Below, one piece after another: positions 49,482-57,989 of a DNA stretch of 64,000 nt. Position numbers and translations under genes: made by a program. Location of the stretch: NCBI RefSeq assembly GCF_003696365.1, contig NZ_RFFM01000002.1, positions 248,001 through 312,000 of the forward strand, given 5' to 3'. Within the stretch, counting starts at the first letter, position 1. Every line of letters starts with the position of its first letter. Source of the stretch: Stutzerimonas zhaodongensis. GTDB lineage: Bacteria; Pseudomonadota; Gammaproteobacteria; Pseudomonadales; Pseudomonadaceae. A model generated the notes under the pieces. The model worked only from the letters and a program-made list of their open reading frames with translations. It was not told the DNA's origin and made no database searches.

Positions 49482-50773
49482 GGTTTGAACATCGCAGCAG
49501 CCGCCTCTGGAGCGGACGGCAGGTAGAAATGGATGTAGGACGCCGTCAATCTGCCGTCCCGGTAGACGGCCTCCGCAGTGCGCTTGTAATTGGGGCACAC
49601 GCCGCGAGCAAGTGGCTGCAACGGCGAATCCAGCGAAGAATGATGATAGGTGTGGCCACGCAGTTTGCCTTCCGGCAGTTCCACTTCCTGCAGCGCTAAT
49701 GCGGTCAGCCGTTTCTGCATGTGCGCTTCACCGGGCAACAGACCAAGCATGCGTTCACGAACGCCGCTCTGGTCGGTCAGGCCGTCGAGCAAGTAAAGCA
49801 TGCCGCCACACTCGGCCACTATCGGCTTACCAGCAGCGTGATGCGCACGTATGGCCTCTGCCATCTGCTGGTTGCGGCTCAATGCCGGCATGTGCAGCTC
49901 CGGATAGCCGCCGGGCAGATATAGGCTATCTACCGCCGGCAGCCGGTTGAAGCGAAGAGGCGAGAAAAATAGCAGCTCCGCACCCATGGCCCGCAGCAGA
50001 TCCAGATTGGCCTGATAGACGAAGGCAAACGCTGCGTCGCGGGCGACTCCAATGCGCACGCCTTCCAGCAATTGCGGAAACGCTCGCAGTTCGGGCGGTG
50101 GAAAGCTGATCGGCGCAGGCAAATCGTGCTCGGCGCTCGCCTCCAGCGCGTCGGCAGCGGCCTCGAGTCGCGTATCCAGATCCGCCAGCTCCTGGGCCTG
50201 CACCAGCCCGAGATGACGGCTCGGCAACTCGACCGCCACAGTACGGGGCAGCGCTCCGAACCAGCCGATCTGCGGCGGCAGGCAATCACGAAGAATGTCG
50301 CCATGGCGACTGCTGCCAACCCGATTGGCCAGCACGCCGGCAAATGGAAGATCAGGCTGATAGCTGGACAAACCATGTGCCAGCGCGCCGAAGGTTTGCG
50401 CCATGGCCGACCCGTCGATGACTGCCAGAACCGGTATGCCGAATTGTTTCGCAAGGTCCGCAGCCGAGGGGTTGCCGTCGAACAGGCCCATGACTCCTTC
50501 GATCAGGATCAGATCAGCGTCAGCCGCCGCCTCCCATAACAGCCGTCGGCTTTCCGCCTTTCCGACCATCGCCAGGTCGAGCTGATAGACGGGATTACCA
50601 CTGGCGCGGGCCAACACCATCGGATCAAGAAAATCCGGGCCGCACTTGAAGACCCGAACGCGCTTGCCTCGACGGGAGTGCAAGCGCGCCAGTCCGGCAG
50701 TAACGGTGGTTTTCCCCTGGCCAGAAGCCGGTGCGGCAATCAGCAGGGCCGGACAATGGTGTGGAGTGCTCAT
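49478..50773 (-). CDS. cobB: cobyrinic acid a,c-diamide synthase CobB
   Basis: 431 residues. The N-terminal ATP domain has APASGQGKTTVTAGLARLH. The C-terminal glutamine amidotransferase domain has nucleophile Cys in IVAECGGMLYLLDGL. It amidates cobyrinic acid at a and c. It is separated from cobO by 145 bp with no gene or obvious terminator, so one transcript is likely. Confidence 0.95.
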   Translation of the reverse strand: MSTPHHCPALLIAAPASGQGKTTVTAGLARLHSRRGKRVRVFKCGPDFLDPMVLARASGNPVYQLDLAMVGKAESRRLLWEAAADADLILIEGVMGLFDGNPSAADLAKQFGIPVLAVIDGSAMAQTFGALAHGLSSYQPDLPFAGVLANRVGSSRHGDILRDCLPPQIGWFGALPRTVAVELPSRHLGLVQAQELADLDTRLEAAADALEASAEHDLPAPISFPPPELRAFPQLLEGVRIGVARDAAFAFVYQANLDLLRAMGAELLFFSPLRFNRLPAVDSLYLPGGYPELHMPALSRNQQMAEAIRAHHAAGKPIVAECGGMLYLLDGLTDQSGVRERMLGLLPGEAHMQKRLTALALQEVELPEGKLRGHTYHHSSLDSPLQPLARGVCPNYKRTAEAVYRDGRLTASYIHFYLPSAPEAAAAMFKP

Positions 50774-50918
50774 CCTGCAACTCCACTGCCGGTTTCACTT
50801 TCAGCTTGTCTGCCGCCCGCAGCGTTGTGCCCACGTGGCCAACCAAGCAAAAACGCCGTAGTCGATATAACGCGCTTCCTATCAAGGCGTCGCATGCCCC
50901 TCTTGCTGATTGCTGGCA

Positions 50919-51530
50919 TCAGTACTCCACCCCTTTCTGCGCCTTCACCCCAGCCTTGAACGCATGCTTGATCACATTCATTTCAGTGACGGTATCAGCA
51001 GCCTCGATCAGCCCCGGCGGCGCGCCTCTGCCCGTCACCACGACATGCTGCAACAGCGGCCGCGACTCGATATCGGCGAGCACCGGCGCCAGGTCGAGGT
51101 AGCCATATTTCAATGCGATATTCAGTTCGTCGAGCACTACCAACCCAATTTCAGGATCGGTCAGTAGCTCCGTGGCCACGCTCCAGGCTTGGCGGGCCTT
51201 GGCGATGTCCCGCTGGCGATCCTGAGTCTCCCAGGTAAAACCTTCGCCCATCACGTGATACCGCACCTCATCAGGGAAGCGACGGAAGAAGTTCTCCTCG
51301 CCAGTGCTTGCTGCCCCCTTGATGAACTGCACCACGCCAACCTTGATGCCATGCCCCATCGCGCGGGCCACCATGCCGAAGGCCGAGCTGCTCTTGCCCT
51401 TGCCGTTACCGCTGTGCACCAGCAGCAGGCCGTACTCGTCCTGGGCCTCGGCGATCTTCTCATCGATCAAGGCTTTCTTGCGCTGCATCCTGGCCTTGTG
51501 GCGTTCATCGCGCTCGTTGGATTCACTCAT
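50919..51530 (-). CDS. cobO: cob(I)yrinic acid a,c-diamide adenosyltransferase CobO
   Basis: 203 residues. Walker A-like LVHSGNGKGKSSSAFGMVAR at about 37-56, then GVVQFIKG and the catalytic VVLDELNIALKYGYL. It adenosylates the corrin ring, consistent with the late aerobic pathway. First gene of the operon, preceded by AAAGGAG. About 460 nt separate it from the riboswitch. Confidence 0.95.
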   Translation of the reverse strand: MSESNERDERHKARMQRKKALIDEKIAEAQDEYGLLLVHSGNGKGKSSSAFGMVARAMGHGIKVGVVQFIKGAASTGEENFFRRFPDEVRYHVMGEGFTWETQDRQRDIAKARQAWSVATELLTDPEIGLVVLDELNIALKYGYLDLAPVLADIESRPLLQHVVVTGRGAPPGLIEAADTVTEMNVIKHAFKAGVKAQKGVEY

Positions 51531-51989
51531 GTTCGTGCTCCTTTATGCTCGGCATGCCTGGCCCGCAACCGAGAGAACATCGTCGCCGCGACGCCGCCAT
51601 AGTGCGTCATGCTGGTCAACGATGGGGGGATGTAAGTGCCGACGCGCTCAATCGAATGCGCGAGGCTCGATTTCGGGTGGCGACAGAGAAAGACAACAAG
51701 CCGCCACCGTAAAACAGGTGACAGACGGATGCGCTGGCTGCGGCGCAACGTTTGAACGTTGCCACGCCACTGACGCTGAGCCGCTCAGGTAACAAGCCCA
51801 CAGGCCTTTATGAAGAGAGAACAGTGGCCCGCAGCGCAAAGGCTGGAGACCGGAAGACAGGGCTTACTAGTCAAGATGGATCTCCGCCGTGCCCACCGCA
51901 CGACATGGGTCGATAAAGGCAGTTGAGATCGCAAAAGGAGTGCAGGTGCAGGCAGCCGCACCCCGTTCAGCGCCCGCCGCACTGCCGTG
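51531..51989 (-). other. long untranslated leader between riboswitch and cobO
   Basis: 459 nt with no convincing gene. It holds a hairpin with GGTGGCG/CGCCACC arms (51676-51708) and an 8-bp palindrome GCAACGTT..AACGTTGC (51745-51762). A 73-codon frame (51527-51748) ends at the cobO start as ATGA but has no ribosome-binding site or family resemblance. Confidence 0.45.
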
Positions 51990-52165
51990 GAATGCGACAG
52001 GCCGGTCTCCGGGCTTGCGAGCGGATGCGTTGCAGCATCCCGGAACCCGCGCCTTCCCATGCCGTGAGCACAGTGGCTGTTGCGGTGTCCTGTCTCGCCT
52101 ACCGTTGCGGGGGCAGCGCCGGAATCTTCGTGGAATGAACCGGCTTCCCTGTTTCACCCATCTGG
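51990..52165 (-). promoter_or_regulatory. cobalamin (adenosylcobalamin) riboswitch
   Basis: On the minus strand the landmarks run in the standard order: ACAGGGAAGCCGGT, GCGCTGCCCCCGCAACGGT, the B12 box GCCACTG, GGGAAGGCG, then CCGGAGACCGGCCTG. Together they are diagnostic. It should repress the downstream cob operon when cobalamin is plentiful. Boundaries are approximate. Confidence 0.93.
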
Positions 52166-52367
52166 CGTAAGGCCAGGGGGTACCTGAAGCAGCGCGGAGG
52201 GTAGTCCAAGGCCATGCACAGCGCAACCTCGTGCGCCCGAGCCAGGGAATCGGCAACGATCAGACGCATCTCGAAGGCAATCTCCCGGAACCGCCGAGGC
52301 TTCAGGCCTTCGAATGCAACAATGCCACTTCGCCTCGCGCCCATTACCTACGAGAAGACACCTGCCC

Positions 52368-53171
52368 ATGACGACCATCGTGCAGATATCAGACACCCAC
52401 TTCGGCACCGAGCAACCCGCCGTTGTGCAAGCCATGGAAGACCACGTGCGTGAGCACGGTGCCGATCTGCTGATCTTTTCCGGGGATATCACGCAAAGGG
52501 CCAAGGCAGAGCAATTTGCCGCTGCACACGCCTTCGTCCAGCGCCTTCTCGAACACGGCGTTGCCCAGACGCTCGTAATCCCGGGCAATCACGACATTCC
52601 GCTGTATAACCTGTTCGCGCGGTTCCTCATGCCATATCGGAACTACAGTCGGCACTTCGGTGACGATCTGGAGCCCACGTTCGAGAACGACGAAGCGCTG
52701 ATCATCGGCCTCAACACAACGCACCCACGCCGGCACAAGGACGGCGTGGTGACCAAGGCCCAAGTTCAGGAGGTAACCCAGCGACTGCGGGAGACTGACC
52801 CTAACAAGCTGCGTGTCGTCGTTGCCCATCAACCATTCGGCGCAATGGTGCTGAGCGATCTGAGCAACCTGCAGCACAACGCCGATGATGCGCTGCATCG
52901 CTGGGCCGACGAAGGCCTGGATCTCGTGATGGGCGGGCACATCCACCTGCCCTACGTGCTGCCGTTATCCAAGCAGTACCCAGGTCTGTCTCGAGAAATC
53001 TGGATGGTTCAGGCCGGCACCACGCTGTCGTCGAGACTGCGCGGCACCTCCCCCAACTCGTTTAACCGCCTGAAGTTGCACGCAGGAACCGAGAAGACCG
53101 CCTGTGTCGAGCGCTGGGATTTTCTCGACGACAGCTTCGTGCTGGGGTCGCATTTCAATCTCCACTGGTGA
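52368..53171 (+). CDS. metallophosphoesterase (CpdA-like)
   Basis: 267 residues from MTTIVQISDTHFGTEQ at 52368; upstream in-frame codons overlap the cob promoter region. All calcineurin-like metal-binding blocks are present in order: ISDTHFG, FSGDITQ, PGNHDIPLYN, VVAHQPFGAM and GGHIHLPY. Cyclic-nucleotide or other phosphodiester hydrolysis is inferred. Divergent from the cobalamin operon. Confidence 0.9.
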   Translation: MTTIVQISDTHFGTEQPAVVQAMEDHVREHGADLLIFSGDITQRAKAEQFAAAHAFVQRLLEHGVAQTLVIPGNHDIPLYNLFARFLMPYRNYSRHFGDDLEPTFENDEALIIGLNTTHPRRHKDGVVTKAQVQEVTQRLRETDPNKLRVVVAHQPFGAMVLSDLSNLQHNADDALHRWADEGLDLVMGGHIHLPYVLPLSKQYPGLSREIWMVQAGTTLSSRLRGTSPNSFNRLKLHAGTEKTACVERWDFLDDSFVLGSHFNLHW

Positions 53172-53177
53172 TCATCA

Positions 53178-53200
53178 CGGCCGGCATTGCAGACCGGCCG
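53178..53200. terminator. hairpin between convergent metallophosphoesterase and nhaD
   Basis: CGGCCGG and CCGGCCG arms enclose a 9-nt loop. There is no U-tract, so it is a weak bidirectional signal. Confidence 0.45.
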
Positions 53201-53214
53201 CGACGACCGCTGTC

Positions 53215-54480
53215 TCAGCCGGCTGCGCCAGCCACCGCGAGACCGGTGATATATACGCCCGCAAATCCCAGATTGAAGGCCATGAACAGATACAAGCTGT
53301 ATCTGAGGTAGCTGCCAAAGGTGAGCCCAGGCACCTTGCTCATGGCAACGATGCCCGCGGCCGAGCCTATCACCAGCAGCGAGCCACCTACCCCGACCGA
53401 GTAAGTCAGCACCATCCACTCTGCGACGCCCATTGTCAGGCCGGACTTTAGCAACGCCGCGGTGAGCGGCACGTTGTCGATCGCCGCAGACAGCACGCCC
53501 ATCAGGTAATTGGCCATGACCGCCGGAATCTGGTCGTAGATGTGCACCAGCCCGTCGAGCACCTGGATTTCCTTGAGCATGCCGACCAGCAGGAGGATGC
53601 CAAGGAAGAACAACAGCGTCTCAAACTCGACCTGGCGCACGTATTCAAGAATCGGATCGGTTTCCATGTCGTCGCTAAAGAACCGCGCCACCAGAAACAT
53701 GATCGACAACCCGGTGAGGAAGGTCAGCACTGGGGGGATCTGAAAAAAGAAGTTGCCGGCGATGGTGCAGAGGATCGTGCCAAGAAAAATCAGTGCAATT
53801 GCAATATCGACCCGACGTACGTCCGTTCTGTGGCTGGTTACCTGCACCTGCCCCGTCATGCCCACTGAGAGCATCGCCGCGAGCAGCATGACCGCGATGA
53901 AAGCAGGGATGGCCAGGAGCAGCAATTGCAGGATCTGAACCTTGCCAGCCAGGAAGATCATCAAGGTGGTCACGTCGCCCGTGATCAGCGCAACGCCGCC
54001 GGAGTTGACTGAGAACACCACCAGCGCTGCGTACTTGATGGTTTTCTCAGCGCTCAGTTTGAGCGACATGATCAGCGTGATGGATACCAGGGTCGCCGTG
54101 ATGTTGTCCGCCAGCGACGAGAACACGAAGCAGAACGTCGCGGTCAGGAACAACAGCTGTCGCTCGCTGATCCGCTGCGGGAGCACCAGATAGATGAGAT
54201 TCTCGATCATGCCCTTTTTGTTCAGATAGGCCACGAAGGTCATTGCCGCCACTAGGAATATCCATAGCCCTGCGATTTCGGCAATGTTCTCGTTGAGGCT
54301 TTCGAGCACCCGCTCGCGGCCAGCCCCTTCAGGCGTGAATATGAACAACAACATCCACGCCAGGGTGCCGAAGAACAGCGTCACCTTGGCTTTGTTTACA
54401 TGGGTTATTTCTTCCAGAACGACGCCGAGCAGAGCGGCCACGGCAAGGCCGATCAGCACGTACTGAAGTACATCAGGCAT
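53215..54480 (-). CDS. nhaD: Na+/H+ antiporter NhaD
   Basis: 421 residues with about ten to twelve membrane segments. Signatures: FSSLADNITATLVSITLI, FFLGILLLVGMLKEI and SVGVGGSLLVIGSAAGIVAM. NhaD-type antiporters extrude Na+ or Li+ at alkaline pH. With oadGAB elsewhere in the window it suggests active sodium cycling. Convergent with the metallophosphoesterase. Confidence 0.95.
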   Translation of the reverse strand: MPDVLQYVLIGLAVAALLGVVLEEITHVNKAKVTLFFGTLAWMLLFIFTPEGAGRERVLESLNENIAEIAGLWIFLVAAMTFVAYLNKKGMIENLIYLVLPQRISERQLLFLTATFCFVFSSLADNITATLVSITLIMSLKLSAEKTIKYAALVVFSVNSGGVALITGDVTTLMIFLAGKVQILQLLLLAIPAFIAVMLLAAMLSVGMTGQVQVTSHRTDVRRVDIAIALIFLGTILCTIAGNFFFQIPPVLTFLTGLSIMFLVARFFSDDMETDPILEYVRQVEFETLLFFLGILLLVGMLKEIQVLDGLVHIYDQIPAVMANYLMGVLSAAIDNVPLTAALLKSGLTMGVAEWMVLTYSVGVGGSLLVIGSAAGIVAMSKVPGLTFGSYLRYSLYLFMAFNLGFAGVYITGLAVAGAAG

Positions 54481-54642
54481 AGGGCACCTAGGGACAAAGG
54501 GAACGGTTTGTGCGCAGGACGCGCACCCGAGAAGTTGGGGCGTCGATCATAGCCAAAGTGCGACAATTCGACACCTGACAAATGTCAAACCACCGTTTAT
54601 TTCAAGATATTCCGACGTGACGACCCAGTTGCTCGCATACGC

Positions 54643-54963
54643 TCAATGACGCGGTACGAAGCCGCCTGGTTTGGTGGACAGCCAATCGACGAAAGTGCTC
54701 AGGCGCTCATCGGCCAACAGGGCATCACGGCTGTTGAAATCGAGCGCCAGTTCCTTCTCGCTGAACAGGCGGTGGATCTGGTTATGGCAAGGCCTGCAAA
54801 CCCATAGGGTGGCCGTGATCCGTTCTTCCCTCCCGAAGCGCTTGCGCACATAGGTCTTACCGTGGAGAGATTTGGGAATCAGATGGTGGCGTGTCAGTGG
54901 CGTCTGACGCCTGCAAAGCTCGCAGGCTTCGGGCTGGTCTGGGAGCCGCAGAATCGGAGCCAT
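54643..54963 (-). CDS. HNH endonuclease-domain protein
   Basis: 106 residues. The HNH beta-beta-alpha metal site: CELCRRQTPLTRHHLIPKS, then CRPCHNQIHRLFSEKEL. Compact, with no accessory domain. A role in DNA repair or housekeeping is possible; no mobile element is nearby. Confidence 0.85.
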   Translation of the reverse strand: MAPILRLPDQPEACELCRRQTPLTRHHLIPKSLHGKTYVRKRFGREERITATLWVCRPCHNQIHRLFSEKELALDFNSRDALLADERLSTFVDWLSTKPGGFVPRH

Positions 54964-55065
54964 CTAGCGAGCCCGCCGCCATCTCATGGAAGCTAGTGGG
55001 TGTTGCGGAAGAAGGTTACGGCCAGTTGCGCCTGTCACATTGGACTCCAGCCAGGCGCAAGCGCG

Positions 55066-55596
55066 TCAGGGGTTGCGAGCGAGCTGCTCATTGTCGAGGA
55101 CACGCTTGGCACTGAGGTAGGTTTTCTGCCAGTAGCTGTTGGAGAGGCTATCCAGTCGGACCGTTCCGCCGGTTGAGGGCGCATGAACGAAACGCCCTTC
55201 ACCGACATAGATTCCAGCGTGGCTGACACGGCGGCCACCACTTGTGGCAAAGAACAGCAGATCTCCGGCTGCAAGCGCCTCACGCTTGACTGTTGTACCG
55301 CGCATTGCATTCATCTCGCGCGTGCTTCGTGGCAGTGCGACACCTGCCGCTCCCCGGTAGACGTAGTTGATGAGACCACTGCAATCGAAGCCGCCATCTG
55401 GCGTATTACCGCCGTAGCGATACGGGGTACCAACCAGCCCAAGGGCGGTGAACAACACTTCTTCAGCGGTTCCGGGATACTGCTGGGGGATCGGTTGGGG
55501 CTTGACCACAATTGGCTCGACGGGCGCTTGGCTTGAGCAGGCAGCAAGCAGTGAAGTGACCAGCACAACAGTCAGGGATCGGGCCAAAGGAGGCAT
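55066..55596 (-). CDS. NlpC/P60 (C40) peptidoglycan endopeptidase lipoprotein
   Basis: 176 residues. The signal peptide ends in lipobox LLAAC (Cys20). Catalytic Cys in GGFDCSGLINY, His in VSHAGIYVG and a third His in GRFVHAPS. A periplasmic or outer-membrane-anchored D,L-endopeptidase is likely. Tandem paralogue of the next gene upstream, 83 bp away. Confidence 0.92.
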   Translation of the reverse strand: MPPLARSLTVVLVTSLLAACSSQAPVEPIVVKPQPIPQQYPGTAEEVLFTALGLVGTPYRYGGNTPDGGFDCSGLINYVYRGAAGVALPRSTREMNAMRGTTVKREALAAGDLLFFATSGGRRVSHAGIYVGEGRFVHAPSTGGTVRLDSLSNSYWQKTYLSAKRVLDNEQLARNP

Positions 55597-55679
55597 GGCA
55601 GAGCAGTCCAGGCAAATGAGCCATCACTCTGCCGGCACGCGCTGGCTGATGCAAGCCCGGCGCACCGGTCTCTCAGCGA

Positions 55680-56327
55680 TCAGTGATGGGTGGCAATGCC
55701 GGTCGAATTGTGAGCCAGGGCCAATATACGTTTGGCCTGCATGAAGCTGGGACCCCAGTAGCTGTCGTCAAGGCTGTCGACTCGGACGCCGCCACTGCGG
55801 CTGCTTGACGAATGAATGAACTGGTCGCCGCCGATGTAGATCCCGGCATGGCTGACACGACCGCGCCCACGGTTATTGAAGAAGACCACGTCGCCTGGCT
55901 TCAATTCGCTGCGTTTGATCTTCGGTGCATCCAGATTGATCATCTCGCGAGTGGAGCGAGGCAGCTCGATGCCCGCCTCCTTGCGAAAAACAAAACCGAC
56001 GAAGCCGCTGCAGTCGAAGCCGGTCTTGGTCGAGCTGCCACCGTAACGGTATGGCGTGCCGACCAATGTAAAGCCGCGTTCGAGGACGCTGTCTGCCAGC
56101 GCGGGGAGCTTGTAGCGCTTACCGCCGGCGAGCTCACGAAGCTGCTGTTCAGTGGGCTCGTCAGAGGACACTTGGGCGTCGCTATCCTGCTCGGAAAGGT
56201 CGGCTGGGAAGTCGAACTGGAAGCCCTGCAAGGTCAGCGGGCTTTCGGCCTGCTCCGGCTGAACGGCACAAGCCGTCAGAAGCGAAACCAGAGCGAAGGG
56301 CAAGAGGGGTGCAAGGCATTTGCGCAT
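55680..56327 (-). CDS. NlpC/P60 (C40) peptidoglycan endopeptidase lipoprotein
   Basis: 215 residues with lipobox LLTAC near residue 20. A Glu/Asp-rich linker (about 30-65) precedes the C40 domain: Cys in TGFDCSGFVGFVF, His in RVSHAGIYIG and a third His in DQFIHSSS. It resembles its downstream neighbour and probably arose by duplication. The first gene of the pair. Confidence 0.92.
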   Translation of the reverse strand: MRKCLAPLLPFALVSLLTACAVQPEQAESPLTLQGFQFDFPADLSEQDSDAQVSSDEPTEQQLRELAGGKRYKLPALADSVLERGFTLVGTPYRYGGSSTKTGFDCSGFVGFVFRKEAGIELPRSTREMINLDAPKIKRSELKPGDVVFFNNRGRGRVSHAGIYIGGDQFIHSSSSRSGGVRVDSLDDSYWGPSFMQAKRILALAHNSTGIATHH

Positions 56328-56391
56328 GGCACGAGCTTGTCTGAAGTCGAAAGTGGCGAAACTATGCCTGCTCGATGCCCGATGAGCAAAT

Positions 56392-57159
56392 TCAATCAGG
56401 AAATATGTGACGTACTAGCTGCGGCAAAACGTCTGACGCGGCCGCTGCGATATGCTCATCGACCATCCGCGCCAGCTCTCCGCCGGATGGGTCTATCAAC
56501 GCCGTAAATCCGCCATTTTGACGAGTTCGCAAGATCGGCTCGAGGATATAGGCAAAGCTCGCTGAGGTTCCTACGGCGAGGACAACATCGAAACCCTGGG
56601 TCTGTTGAGCCCGCAGCGAGTTAAGCCCAGCCTCCGGTAGCAATTCATCAAACAGCACCACGGGCGGCCGCAGAACACCACCGCAATGATCGCACCGGGG
56701 TGGCAATGGTCGTGAGAGATGCCCCGTCAGATCGTCACTTGACCGTCCGCAGCCCGTGCAGAAAAGAGGCCACAACGTACCGTGGATTTCGATGAGTCTT
56801 TGCGGCGGGCTGCCGGCTGCAAGATGAAAACCATCGATGTTCTGCGTCAATAGCCAGCAACCCGGCTTGCGCTGTTGCAACTCGGCTATCGCTTTGTGCC
56901 CGGCATTGGGAGCCGCCGCGACGCAGGCGCGACCGATCTCGGCAAGGTATTTCCAACACAGCGCAGGATTGAGCTGAAGCATAGGCCCAGACAATGCGGC
57001 CTCGATCGGCAGCCCATCTTCGGTGTGCCCGTTATAGAGTCCGCCTACACCCCGGTAGGTTGGCAGCCCGGAGTCAGCAGAAATGCCGGCACCGGTGATG
57101 ACCAACACCCGTTCAGCCTCCCGTAGCTGGTCAATGACTCGCCCCATCGAATCGTTCAT
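56392..57159 (-). CDS. sirtuin (Sir2) NAD-dependent deacylase
   Basis: 255 residues from MNDSMGRVIDQLREAERV at 57159, with GAGAGGG upstream; the frame extends another 101 codons upstream but this part is not sirtuin-like. NAD motif GAGISADSGLPTYRG at 23-37, then TQNIDG, catalytic IEIHG, and zinc cysteines CTGC...CDHC. It deacylates proteins; specificity cannot be told. Confidence 0.93.
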   Translation of the reverse strand: MNDSMGRVIDQLREAERVLVITGAGISADSGLPTYRGVGGLYNGHTEDGLPIEAALSGPMLQLNPALCWKYLAEIGRACVAAAPNAGHKAIAELQQRKPGCWLLTQNIDGFHLAAGSPPQRLIEIHGTLWPLFCTGCGRSSDDLTGHLSRPLPPRCDHCGGVLRPPVVLFDELLPEAGLNSLRAQQTQGFDVVLAVGTSASFAYILEPILRTRQNGGFTALIDPSGGELARMVDEHIAAAASDVLPQLVRHIFPD

Positions 57160-57223
57160 CCACCCTCTCCAGCGCAACCGGGAATTCGGTCGGTCATTCC
57201 GAACAGGCCTGGCGATACACCAA

Positions 57224-57895
57224 TCAATGATTGACCGTAAATGCGAGCATCGCTGACAACTGACACATTGGCCGACCGCTTTCGCTGTGCCACTGATTGA
57301 AGATCGATTGCACTGCAGCCTGATCTCGTTGGCTGCTGGGCACCTTATCCACGACTTTCTGGGCCTTGAGCGCAGCGACAACATCATTGCTCGGGATAAA
57401 GGTGTCTTTTCCGGCCATGCGTAACAAGCGCGGCGCCGACAAGCCGCCGAGCTGGGTCCCATGCTTGGCGAGATAGCGCCACAAGCCGACGACGTCTGTT
57501 ATCGGCCAGTCGGCAATCAGGTTGCCGAAACTGCCCTTTTCCCTGGCGACATCCAGGATGAACTGCGCGTTGCGCGGCACACTCTTTAGCTTGCCCAGGT
57601 GACGAATGATGCGCGCGTCCTGCATCAGGCGCTCGATATGCTCCCCGCCCATCAGCACCAGCTTTTCCGGATCGAAGCGAAAGAACACCTCTTCAAAGGC
57701 AGGCCACTTGGCGTCCACCAGGCTGTGTTTGAGACCCGCGCGGAAAATTCGCAGGCTGATCAGAGAGAGGTAGCGATCATCCGAAACTGCGCGCAAATCG
57801 TCAGGCTCGCGCGGACGCGGCAACCGACTCTCCAAGGCAGCCGCGGACCTAAAGCGATTGAGGCAATACTCGTGCAGCCATTTATAGTCGTGCAT
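57224..57895 (-). CDS. DNA-3-methyladenine glycosylase I (Tag)-like protein
   Basis: 223 residues. The core matches the Tag family: LRIFRAGLKHSLVDAKWPAF, then FFRFDPEKLVLM, and a helix-hairpin-helix region. The zinc cysteine normally near the N-terminus of Tag (CxW motif) is absent, and the start is MHDYKWLHEYCLNRF. So it is a divergent member; its base specificity cannot be told. Confidence 0.85.
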   Translation of the reverse strand: MHDYKWLHEYCLNRFRSAAALESRLPRPREPDDLRAVSDDRYLSLISLRIFRAGLKHSLVDAKWPAFEEVFFRFDPEKLVLMGGEHIERLMQDARIIRHLGKLKSVPRNAQFILDVAREKGSFGNLIADWPITDVVGLWRYLAKHGTQLGGLSAPRLLRMAGKDTFIPSNDVVAALKAQKVVDKVPSSQRDQAAVQSIFNQWHSESGRPMCQLSAMLAFTVNH

Positions 57896-57958
57896 GCAGG
57901 CCAGGGACCGTCCATCGAAACGAGCCGCCTAGGGTGCCTCCGCCGTTTCGAGGCCGCA

Positions 57959-57981
57959 AGCCCGGCCGTCGCGGCCGGGCT
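57959..57981 (-). terminator. hairpin after DAHP synthase
   Basis: AGCCCGGCCG and CGGCCGGGCT form a perfect 10-bp stem about 10 bp past the stop. No U-tract on the minus strand; possibly Rho-dependent or a stabilising hairpin. Confidence 0.5.
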
Positions 57982-57989
57982 CGCACACG

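Noticed and set aside
51527..51748. 73-codon frame overlapping the cobO start by four bases
   Set aside because: It has an ATGA junction but no ribosome-binding site or recognised family, so it is reported only as part of the leader finding.
57159..57462. 101-codon N-terminal extension of the sirtuin
   Set aside because: The extension has no sirtuin sequence, and a good GAGAGGG site precedes the MNDSMGRV start.
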